Assembly (NCBI GenBank): GCA_012274445.1
Contig: JAAROD010000004.1
Location: 2,294,001-2,358,000, forward strand
Reading direction: 5' to 3'
Source of the DNA: Sclerotiophoma versabilis
Lineage: Eukaryota; Ascomycota; Dothideomycetes; Pleosporales; Didymellaceae
Length of the DNA stretch: 64,000 nucleotides
Part shown: in pieces, positions 55,722-64,000 of the stretch
Numbering within the stretch: position 1 is the stretch's first letter
How the letters are laid out: each line of letters begins with the position of its first letter
Notes under the pieces: generated by a model
The model's input: only the letters and a program-made list of their open reading frames with translations
What the model was told of the DNA's origin: nothing
Database searches by the model: none
Position numbers and translations under genes: made by a program

Positions 55722-57398
55722 CGACCGCAGTCGCCGCCCGCCTGCGATGGAAGCGCGTCCAAGGGAGACAGGCCCCGCCAATGCCTCTGCTCTTGGACCC
55801 TGCGCTTACCAGCGCCGACGCACCGAGCGGACAGCCGCGCGCACCGTTCGGCAGCGAAACCACGGCCTGTCCTCATCTCTCTCCCACGCCGTTTAGCGCG
55901 CTGTGTCCAGCGTCTCAGCCGCAGCGAAAAACGACCCTCTCATCTCCAGCTGCCTCTCCCCCAACACCTCGCCCTCTGCAATCTCGCGACCAGCTCCGCC
56001 ACCCCTCGCCCTCCTGACCACCTTCCCCATCCGCAGCCCGCAGCGCAACCCATGAGGCCCAGCCCCGTGCGCCCCGCCTAGCCGGAGACGGCATCTCGTG
56101 TGCTGGCTAGCGCGCATCGTGAACCTCTCCACAACTCCTCGTCCAACACGTGCGCGAGACATGGCCGATTCCCGGCTCCCACGCGATAACACAAGTCCCT
56201 CCTGCTGACTACCCACCACCCCCGTCTGAACTTGACTGAAAATCCGATGGGGCCCATCTTTCCCTCCACCCACCCCCCCGTCCAGTTTATGCACGTCAAA
56301 TCACGCAAATGCTGCTGTCGGCCCGTCTTCTTCAGACTGTTGGCTGCCACACGGCCGTAATCTTCCCCCGCACCCGCTACACTTGCCTTTGTTTTATATT
56401 GCTCTGCTCTCTACAATAACGCACTGTCGACATTCCACATGTACCATCTTGTAGAGCCGCCCTCTCTCTACAGTCTCGTCTTGTCAGGGGCTATCTGCAT
56501 ATTATAATGCAACTCTGCTTAGCAGAAACTAACCTTGCAGTCATCCTTCCATTATTAGTGGAGCACCCTGCGGCGAATTTCTCGGCCGCCTAACCAGCCA
56601 ACCAGAAGACGTCGAAGCGAAGCGCGCAGTTTGCGTAGAGCTGACAGCATGCAGTACAGTGCGTGTAAAACCAAATTTCAACTTCACACAACTTGAGCCT
56701 GCAAAACGCCTCAGTCCAAGCAGCGCGCGTACCACCTGAAAGCGTCCAGCTCCCAGCAAACATCGCTCTTCTCTCTCTCAGACGGCGACTGTGCCACTAC
56801 AGAAAACTCGACCATGTAGCAAGCAGGCAGGCGGCGTAGCCCAAACGGCACACGACGCATGTAGCGGCTGGCCAAAAAGAGATCGAAGCCCTCCTCGCTT
56901 CTACATTTGACATGCTCGTGCATCTGAGCCGGCCGAAACCCTGGCTCCACTTGCTCCAAGGTAGGTTTCGCTGATTCACGTCTGGCTAGTGTTCACGCCA
57001 TCCACGCGCGGGCCGGTCCGAATGGCTCCGAGTGTCAAGCTGAATTGCAATTTCTTCCATGCAAAGCCTGTGAACCCGGTCGAGCTCGCAGGGCTGAGGC
57101 TCTGTAAAGCGGATGAGTGGCTTGCTGCACTACCGCCGTCTGGCTACAGGGGAGCTCGTGCAGTATCAAGGGCGCTTCAGCGCGTCGTGTGGGGGGGACA
57201 CTATCTTGAAGAGTATCTTCACCGACAGGATCGTAGGATCTACCGCTTCCGAAGCTATTGATTGTGACCAGGGGCCCTCAGTCTCGGATGAGGCGAGAAA
57301 GGGTACTCAAACCCCGTAGTCTACGAGTGGGATAAAAGGTAAACGACTCCCTGCAGGCATCAGCCTGGAAGTGTCTTTTCCTCCCAATTGCAATTACC

Positions 57399-58514
57399 AT
57401 GAACATGATTCAGGCACACCCTCAGAAGCCCTTGAAGGCTTCCACGCCTAACCCATCTCTCGCCGAGACCCGCATTGTTGCGCAAGAGATCGTCCACTTC
57501 CTAGAGGCAATCTACCACACTGTCTGCCTTGTCAAGACCCTCCCCTCGCTCCTCCTCCGCCTTTTCTCAACCACACCACAGAAGGAGACATGCCTTCTCA
57601 CACAAAAAATCGTCACCTTTATCGAGAACATCTACCATATTGGATATTTCCTCAAAACACTCTACCTCTTCACTGCCTCCGACTTCCCCACCTTTGCCAT
57701 CCCCACAGTCCTCTTTGGCTTCTTCGGCGCCCTATCCGGTCCCATCCTGACCTCCAACCCAATCCCCTCACTCACCAGCACCCTCCACCTGATCCCGCAA
57801 GCGCTGCTCCTGATCTGGACCAATCTGCTCGTCTTCAACATCTCCAACCAGCGCACCCCCTACGCTGTCTCGGAAGACCTGCTCAACAAGCCACACCGCC
57901 CCATCCCCGCCGGCCGCATCATCATCGAGCAAGCCCGCCAGGTCAATCTCGCCCTCGTGCCCACCGTCCTCGCCCTGGGCTGGCTGACGGCCACATGGCA
58001 CGAGACCACCCTGCTGCTCGCCATGCAGTGGATGTACAACGACCTGCGCGGCTGCGACGAGTCGGCCGTCCTGCGCAACCTCCTCATCGCCGTGGGCTAT
58101 GGTTTGTACTCGGCCATGGCCCTGTCCGTCATGGTCGGACCCCTGCACACCCTCACATTAGATGGCTATCGGTGGATTGCCATCATCACGGGCGTCATGC
58201 TCGCGACCCAGCACATCTGCGACATCAAAGATGCACCGGGCGATAGGCTGAGGGGGCGGAGGAGCGCCCCGATTGTCATGGGCGATGCTTTGTGTAGGTG
58301 GTCCGTCGCCATTCCCATTATGCTCTGCTCGGCCTTGTGTCCGGCCTTCTTCGCTCTCGGCCCGCTGTCGTATGCGTTTACACTCCTGTTTGGCGCCCTG
58401 GTGGCCGGCCGTACGCTCTTTCTGCGCTGTCTTGAGGCGGATAAGTTGACGTGGAAGCTGTGGGCGCTGTGGACGTGCAGTCTATTCTCCCTTCCCCTCG
58501 TTGCTAGCTGTTGA
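57399..58514 (+). CDS. UbiA-family membrane prenyltransferase/terpene-cyclase-like protein
   Basis: Intronless, 371 residues, about seven to nine membrane helices. UbiA features: the first loop reads NQRTPYAVSED (N150-D160) followed by LLNKPHRPIPAGR, and the second Asp-rich loop reads DIKDAPGDRLRGRR (D275, D278, D282). UbiA enzymes bind an isoprenyl diphosphate through Mg2+ at these loops. In this one the first motif is non-canonical, as in fungal relatives that include the UbiA-type sesquiterpene cyclase of the fumagillin pathway; cyclase versus transferase cannot be decided here. Residues 23-48 and 63-88 are copies of each other at a 40-residue offset. No other secondary-metabolism gene is nearby in the window. 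Confidence 0.82.
   Translation: MNMIQAHPQKPLKASTPNPSLAETRIVAQEIVHFLEAIYHTVCLVKTLPSLLLRLFSTTPQKETCLLTQKIVTFIENIYHIGYFLKTLYLFTASDFPTFAIPTVLFGFFGALSGPILTSNPIPSLTSTLHLIPQALLLIWTNLLVFNISNQRTPYAVSEDLLNKPHRPIPAGRIIIEQARQVNLALVPTVLALGWLTATWHETTLLLAMQWMYNDLRGCDESAVLRNLLIAVGYGLYSAMALSVMVGPLHTLTLDGYRWIAIITGVMLATQHICDIKDAPGDRLRGRRSAPIVMGDALCRWSVAIPIMLCSALCPAFFALGPLSYAFTLLFGALVAGRTLFLRCLEADKLTWKLWALWTCSLFSLPLVASC
57465..57662 (+). repeat. internal 120-bp-offset duplication in the UbiA-like gene
   Basis: Codons 23-48 and 63-88 encode matching segments: E-T, Q, I-V, F, E, I-Y-H and K-T-L recur at the same spacing (13 of 26 positions identical). DNA identity is also visible, for example ATCGTCAC and ATCTACCA in both copies. 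Confidence 0.75.
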
Positions 58515-58862
58515 TCATGTCAGTACGGTGTGGGAGGCGCTGATGCATTATGCTTGTCTGGCACATGGATGGTGCCCGAGAGGTCGAACCTTTTGGCAGT
58601 CTCGGGGCTGGAAAGAGAACCACTACAGTCAGACGGATGGGTGTGCATGCAGAGAGGAACATCAATATCGAGGTTATCGCGTGAGCGCTGGATAAAGTGG
58701 AAACCACGATTATTCGTAGTCCTATGCAATGCTATCTATCTTTTAGGATCCCTCGACCTGCAGTATCTCGCCCAACGCCCGTGCAACGCGTTTCCATGAC
58801 AACAACAACACGTCCGCCTTGTTCCACTTGGCAACCCCCCCAATTCTTTGCAAACCAGCCGC
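58515..58862. other. convergent intergenic region
   Basis: About 350 bp between the UbiA-like and nucleoporin 3' ends. No coding signal. Confidence 0.5.
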
Positions 58863-61800
58863 CTAGACCCGGTTGTTGGCATTCAAATCCCAAATTCTCA
58901 GCGTCTCGCCCTTGCTCCCCCGCTTCTTAGTCTCCTTCTTCTTGTTGTCGAACTCGTTGAGATTCAGCATAGCCTGGCTGACCTTTGCCAATGTCTGCAC
59001 CAATTCGCTCATCCGGCCTGTCTTGAGGAACAGCTCTTGCAACCACTCGTTGTCTGGGTTAGCGACCATGTTTGCAACCTCCATAGCCTTGATCGCCGTC
59101 TCGCGATGCAGGAGGAAGGACCCAGTCTGCAGAACAGAGAGGTACGTCATGACGATTTCAGGGACGTAGGCCCGTTTCAGATTGATGCTGTCTGTCGTAT
59201 CGACGGCGTGAGAATCGGCGAGGGAGGGAATGAGGCTGTCGAAGACGGTGGTGATGTTTTCGAGAAGCTCCTTGATTGGCTTGGTGTTCACTTTGGGTTG
59301 CGCTCGATGACTATGGCATGTCAGTTTTAGTATGAATATATCATCAACGTAAACGCACTCAATGACTTCCTGCTCTTTCGCGCGCCACTCGCGGAACATG
59401 GCGACAAGGCGGACAATCTGTTGGAGGTCGTAGTATGGTGCGCTGCGAGCTCTCAGGTACAACACAATCTGCTCATGCTGCTCGGGATCAGGAAGTTGAG
59501 AGACGGGCAGCTTGCTTCGAGCTTCGCGTGAGAGACTCTCGCGATGGGCATGCAATGCACGCTCATCCTGATCTTCGGCACCTGGAGCGTTGAAGTCGAA
59601 GGGGTACCCGCAAAGAGCCTCTGTTCTCGACAAAGAGAGATATTCAACATTCACCTCTTCGATCATCTTCTCGGCAGCGGCAAGGCGACCGTTGACTGTC
59701 TCTGTTAGCAGAAGCATCGACCTCCAGAGGGGATACGTACGAAGGAAGATTGTCAGTGCGTTCTTGAGATGCTCAAATGTCGCATCAATCTCCGTACTGA
59801 GATAGTTGTACCAATAAACAGCGTCAATGATACCCTCATCCTTAGGCTCGACTTGAGAACCGTCAAATTGCTGCTTGATTCGCTGTCCAGGCCACAAGAG
59901 CTTCTTGTTCTGATCCATCGACTCCGTTGATTCAAGGAGCTGGAAACGCTTGATGGGGTTGGTAATCACAGAGTTACCTTCCTCGTCGAAATGGATAAAC
60001 CCACTGTGGTTGAACGCGAGAAGGAAGCTTTGCGCAACTACTTCTACCGTATCGACACCGTACGAGTCGAGCAAAGCGATGCAGTTCCGTTGCTCATCTC
60101 GGTTCTTGATATCGGGAAGCACGCGTGCCAGAGAGTAGGCTTGCCGTGTTTGCTCTAACTGTGCCGCGTAGAGGGGTATCAGCTGGATACGCTTGCTAAG
60201 GCGCAGAAGTTCGATGTAAGCCGCAATGACGTTGTCCATCGCCAGACGCTGTGACCTATCCTCTGCATTCAGCATGTCCAGGCCTCCCCTAAGCGCGATA
60301 AAGACGTGTACCAGGGTGCGAAAGGCGTGTGGGTCGCTAGCGAGTGTCTGGTAGTACTGATCTGCTGTGGCGGTAGGTTGCCCAGACGCAGCCTTTGGAC
60401 CTCTATCATTCTCTGATGAATCAGGATGTACCATGAGGTTTCCTGGTCGGTCTTCGTTCTGTAGCATTTCGGCCAGCGCGACTCCGACACTGTGAACAAG
60501 CTCTTCCAGCGACTGACCGATCAAAGCACCCTGGATAAGCTTGATCGGTGCAGATGCCAAAGCTGATGAGGCCTTGTGCTGCTTCAACGCGTTGATGACT
60601 AACCTAGGAGAATTTGACCATTCTCCCAGGTTGGCAACAGCGTCATGAAACACGAACCTCTGGCCTAGGTTCTGTGTGACTCGGCTCGGGTATTGACGCT
60701 GCAGGTACGAATCGAATCGAGATAGTAGCAGCGCGTTGTAATGTGCGTAAAGATGATCGTCCCAAGTTCGAGCAACCTCTCGGACCTTGTCCAAATCTCC
60801 GCTCAGTAGGCCATACACAGCACCTTCATACTGCAGTCGCGTGCCCTGAGCGGCATAGAAGCACATCCGACGGAACAAATAACCAACTGTATCACCGGCG
60901 ACGTTGGGGCTTCCAGGTGTGTGGGACTCGTATGCAGCGCCTATGCTGACGCCACGCCACGCTTCGTTCCTTTCCAAGGCCCATTCACAGATCTCTTTCC
61001 AAGGGACGCCACGACGCATCATCTCATAGCAGACTAGCCACAGGGCTTTCTCGTAGAATTCGTCCGACTTCTCGAGAACACGCTTCTGGCGCGACGGCGC
61101 ATCAGGATCTAGCTGTGTGACCAGCTGCTGCGATCGATCTGCAGTCTTCAGGATCGAGCTTTCAGGTTTCAATGGTCGGTCCGAGCCTTCCATGCGCTTT
61201 GCCTGCTTGATCTTCGACTTGGTATCCAGCCATCCGCTCGTCCAGGTATTGGCGCCTTTGCCAGACTTCTCTTCCAGGACCGCAGTGATCGACTCAATAT
61301 CGCTCTCACTATCCTGTGCAGTCTGCTCTAACCAGCGTAATATCAGATCCTTCTCTTTCGCCTGATCGTCCTCTAACAGAAACCGGTCCCAGATCTCGCT
61401 GTTCGGACTGTAACGCTTGTTTCCTCCAACCTTTTCGAGTTGCGCCCGCTTCTCGGTTTCGACATCTTTACCGGGTTCGGGGTGGTAATGATCGATGATG
61501 ATGCGAAGGAGGTCCCATGTTGCTAGTTCGGCCTGCCATTGTCGCAATTCCTGTACGCTTGCAGAGTCGAGCGGAGTGCTAGTTTCGGCGGATGGGACGA
61601 CTGACTGGAAGGATCGTCCAAATGATCCTTCTCCCATGTTCTGTACGCGACGGCGCGTGCTCTTGTTCAGTGCTCCTTGATTCTCTGCACCACTCGTACG
61701 CTTCAATTCCTTCACCTGGGATTCGGCAACATCTCTGAAATGCCCAACCATATTGACCGTCGCGTGGTGCTTGGTAGTAGCATTTTCCTTTCCGTGTGTA

Positions 61801-62053
61801 TGCCAATGGTCAACCCTTTCTGCGAACTTTTCCACCTCTTTGCCTACTCGATCCGCCATTGCGCGCAAAGGTTGGAGTGGGTCGCTAGAGGAAGAGCCGT
61901 TCGTTGCGCGCGTGTTGCCAAAGAGCGTTGAACCAGCGCCGTTTGTCTAAAAGTGTACGCATCAGTAAGAAGTTCGAATCGTAGTGGCTTGGAGCTTTGG
62001 AGCTTTACCTGAGCTACAGGTTGCGCCTGGCGCGCGAAAGAGAAGGGAGCCAT
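58863..62053 (-). CDS. NUP84: nuclear pore protein Nup84/Nup107
   Basis: Three exons on the minus strand (62053-62009, 61946-59359, 59310-58863) give 1026 residues. Exon 1 encodes 15 residues (MAPFSFARQAQPVAQ), joined to TNGAGSTLFGNTRATNG, a disordered N-terminus. The rest is alpha-helical, as in Nup84/Nup107: FYEKALWLVCYEMMRRGVPW, LLSGDLDKVREVARTWDDHLYAHYNAL, HVFIALRGG, YWYNYLSTEIDATFEHLKNA and the late NEWLQELFLKTGRMSELVQ. Nup84 is a core part of the Y-shaped outer ring of the nuclear pore. The 48-bp intron at 59311-59358 has good GT/AG and CTGAC signals yet is in frame and open, so retention would add 16 residues. Confidence 0.92.
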
Positions 62054-63057
62054 GATGGAGGATCAATGCTATATTCGTATAGGCATTAATTGAAGCGAAA
62101 ACTGCAAGAGTGGACGTGTCTATTCGGTCCAAGCACTATGAAAGTGCTGGTGGTGGTTGCAACTGCGGCCGAAGACAGACAAAACAGTCGCGTAGCTCCA
62201 TGTTCAGTGAAGACACGCCCGAGCGCCGCGTTTCCGCTTGGCGCACTAGTAATGCTATAAATTCATCAAATTTTGCATCTATCTGCCAGTTAAGACATCG
62301 TTCATAGAGTCACTCGCGGGTTGTCAATTTCCCACGGGCGCTCCCGATAGTCTGAGAGAAATTATATCTCCCAGTGAACCCACCGAGCTTCCTCGCGGAG
62401 TGGTGGACAAGAAAAGGGAGGTATGACATCCTATCGCGCTTGCTGTCAATGTGCAGAAGGCGCAAATACATCTTAGATGCCGCAAGCCCTTTCATGCTCT
62501 GAGAGGTCTCTCCAATAATGCGCGGAGGTCCTCAGCAAACCGCACGCGTTGGTCTCAGGCTAAGCACCTGTGTGACTTGTGTTTAACTTGAACGTTGCTG
62601 TCCACCACGACACAGCGTTCCTGTGCCGGATTGTGTGGACTTTAAATAAGTGCAATACTATCTAGAGGACCGTTTCTGCCTACCCAGGGGCTATATTTGC
62701 AGGAAGCATAGATACGACATGTAAACAGTATTGTAGTCCTCAGGAGTTTTGTGGGATCGCAGAGAAACTGCGGGTTGGCACCGACTACCTCCCGTGAAAT
62801 CAGGCTTGAACCGGACTTGTTTTGTTCAGCAAGAGTCATTGATAAGGAGCACAACTATCACATGCATCTTGAGTCTGTACGCGCTCAGAGATCTCTATAG
62901 TCCTCGGAGATATTATCAGACTACAGAGAGCCCGCAGAGAAGCATTGAGTGCCTCCCATAAACGCAGGCTACTCTTCTAGACTGGAAATGCAACTTCTAA
63001 TCCCAAACATGTCAAGGCGCGTTCGCATACCGTGTTATTGTCCCTTCATGCTGAGCG
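62054..63057. other. intergenic region NUP84-CMC4
   Basis: About 1 kb, between the start of NUP84 and the end of CMC4, both on the minus strand. No gene supported; short ORFs only. Confidence 0.5.
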
Positions 63058-63508
63058 TCATGATATCCCTTGCGCGCGTTGCTTCATTTTGATCCTGTTT
63101 GAAGTAGGCCCGTCAGTATTTTGCCGTACTACTTCTCAAACGTACGTACCTTAGCAGATCGGGCTTTGGACATGTCACACATCTTGCGTCGTCTCCTTTT
63201 TCTTTGTAAAAGGCATTGCAGCATTCGTACAGAGCATCGACCTTCGACATGTCAGGTCTATAAGATGGAGGTGCAGGTGGGATCATGTACCTCTTTTCGA
63301 CACTTCCCTTCATCGAAGTTGTTCTTCTGTATGCAGTCTGAAGTCTGCGTCAGTTGTATTCATACAGATGACCCAATGACTTACTCTGAATCGCACATGC
63401 TCGCGAATGGCACGGCGGATCCTGTTTCAAGTCCTTCTCGATTTCTCCCTTCACCAATCGTGAGTTTCCAGAGCGACATGATGGTTCGTGACATCATAAC
63501 CATACCAT
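63058..63508 (-). CDS. CMC4: twin Cx9C mitochondrial protein Cmc4
   Basis: Five-exon model on the minus strand (63508-63506, 63448-63385, 63337-63291, 63241-63150, 63094-63058) gives 80 residues. Joined exons read QDPPCHSRACAIQNC, IQKNNFDEGKCRKE, VDALYECCNAFYKEKGDDAR, CPKPDLLR and IKMKQR, close to yeast Cmc4. Both Cx9C pairs are intact: C-HSRACAIQN-C and C-RKEVDALYE-C. Twin Cx9C proteins are imported into the mitochondrial intermembrane space by Mia40 and oxidised there; Cmc4's task is not well defined. Exons 2-5 are well supported. Exon 1 is tentative: ATG followed at once by GTATGG, spliced to a weak GAAG acceptor. Another upstream first exon is possible. Confidence 0.83.
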
Positions 63509-64000
63509 GATGAACTGGTTTGGTCTATACTTTCAAGGGATATAACACTTTCAATCGTGGTGCAGGAAGGTTTGATAGCTTGCAATTCGGTGTGTAATGT
63601 ACGCAGTACAACACTGTTCCTGCGAATATAGCTTAGAGTGAAGGTGAGGGCTCATTCGGTTGGTCAGGCTCGTTAGCGCTCCAGGAAGGAGCCCCACTGT
63701 TCGATGCGCACCTCACTTCTTCGCGACAGCTGCTTGCGCCTTACAATCCCTCTCACTGTTCAACTTTGCCACCGATACTCTGCAATAGCTCAACGCGTCT
63801 GCGCGCTTTACCGAGCTTCTCTAACACCTGACGCGATTCGCAACCCACTGTCGGTCTTACGAATACCTCCGTGACATATAAAAGGTAGTTCCCCGCCGCC
63901 CAACGACCTTCCACTCCACTTCTGTCGCCTTCGAACGCCCACTGACGCAAGAAATAGTCTTGCGCCGCTCCAGATCCACCAACCACATCACATCCGCTTC
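63509..64000. promoter_or_regulatory. right-edge region, probable promoter of an off-window gene
   Basis: No gene supported. A TATA-like ATATAAAA at 63876-63883 is followed by a C/T-rich stretch ending at the window edge, which looks like the promoter and 5' leader of a plus-strand gene to the right. CMC4's own promoter lies near 63509-63650. Confidence 0.4.
63876..63883 (+). promoter_or_regulatory. TATA-like box
   Basis: ATATAAAA followed by GG on the plus strand, about 115 bp from the window edge, in a region that turns pyrimidine-rich downstream. Confidence 0.35.

Larger units (their letters stand above)
55088..57398. other. GC-rich repeat-containing intergenic region
   Basis: About 2.3 kb. 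The first ~800 bp are extremely GC-rich with several short tandem repeats, which create long spurious ORFs on both strands. From about 56.3 kb composition returns to normal. No gene supported; the promoters of the flanking divergent genes must lie here. Confidence 0.55.

Noticed and set aside
54073..55896. 607-codon plus-strand ORF across the GC-rich repeat block
   Set aside because: It is antisense to the unknown minus gene and runs through tandem repeats; its Gly/Arg/Ala composition is what GC-rich DNA gives in any frame.
61940..62010. GTTCGAATC considered as a tRNA T-arm near 61971
   Set aside because: It lies in the first NUP84 intron, with no matching acceptor stem or D-arm.

Overview
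The window is nuclear DNA of a filamentous ascomycete (Pezizomycotina). The evidence is short GT-AG introns of about 48-190 bp with CTAAC/CTGAC branch points, widely spaced single genes, no operons, and proteins of clear fungal type (Nop4, Cue5-like, Dap1, Vma16, RPC5/Rpc37, a Zn2Cys6 factor). The style of the proteins suggests Dothideomycetes, but that is an impression without phylogenetic support. I find no transposon, rRNA, convincing tRNA or CRISPR array, and no prophage or plasmid feature.

Layout. 0.5-8.7 kb: CUE-domain protein (+), Rid-family protein (-), DUF1295 membrane protein (+), MBD4-like DNA glycosylase (-), secreted agmatinase-like ureohydrolase (+), Dap1/MAPR haem protein (+). 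8.7-12.9 kb: a gene-poor stretch holding one small Cys/His-rich ORF (-). 12.9-20.1 kb: Nop4/RBM28 (-), then two unrelated MFS transporters arranged tail to tail. 21-31 kb: secretory-type single-pass membrane protein (-), gephyrin-type molybdenum cofactor enzyme CnxE (-), V-ATPase c'' (-) divergent from TFIIA-gamma (+), TMEM42-like transporter (+), charged hypothetical protein (-). 31.8-43.4 kb: DDB1 (-) divergent from Pol III subunit RPC5 (+), 3-hydroxyisobutyrate dehydrogenase (+), PMP3/Sna3-like protein (+), Ca2+/H+ exchanger (+). 44.5-55.1 kb: SNF2 ATPase with an embedded zinc finger (+), Zn2Cys6 regulator (+), a 1-kb microsatellite-rich spacer, then a low-complexity unknown protein (-) in very GC-rich DNA. 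57.4-63.5 kb: UbiA-family membrane protein (+), Nup84/Nup107 (-), and Cmc4 (-), a five-exon gene too fragmented to appear as an ORF. The right edge looks like the promoter and leader of a gene beyond the window.

Most genes are housekeeping genes with no shared pathway. Divergent pairs (V-ATPase c''/TFIIA-gamma, DDB1/RPC5, glycosylase/ureohydrolase) probably share short bidirectional promoters. I built the exon models by hand from splice signals and protein-family continuity. Each multi-exon CDS sums to a multiple of three, which supports the coordinates.

I see no convincing new multi-gene system. The most notable points are three probable GC-AG introns with in-frame support, a UbiA-type protein with an exact 40-residue N-terminal duplication, a histidine-rich linker inside the molybdenum cofactor enzyme, an MBD-less MBD4-type glycosylase, and a Cys/His-rich microprotein in the gene-poor stretch.
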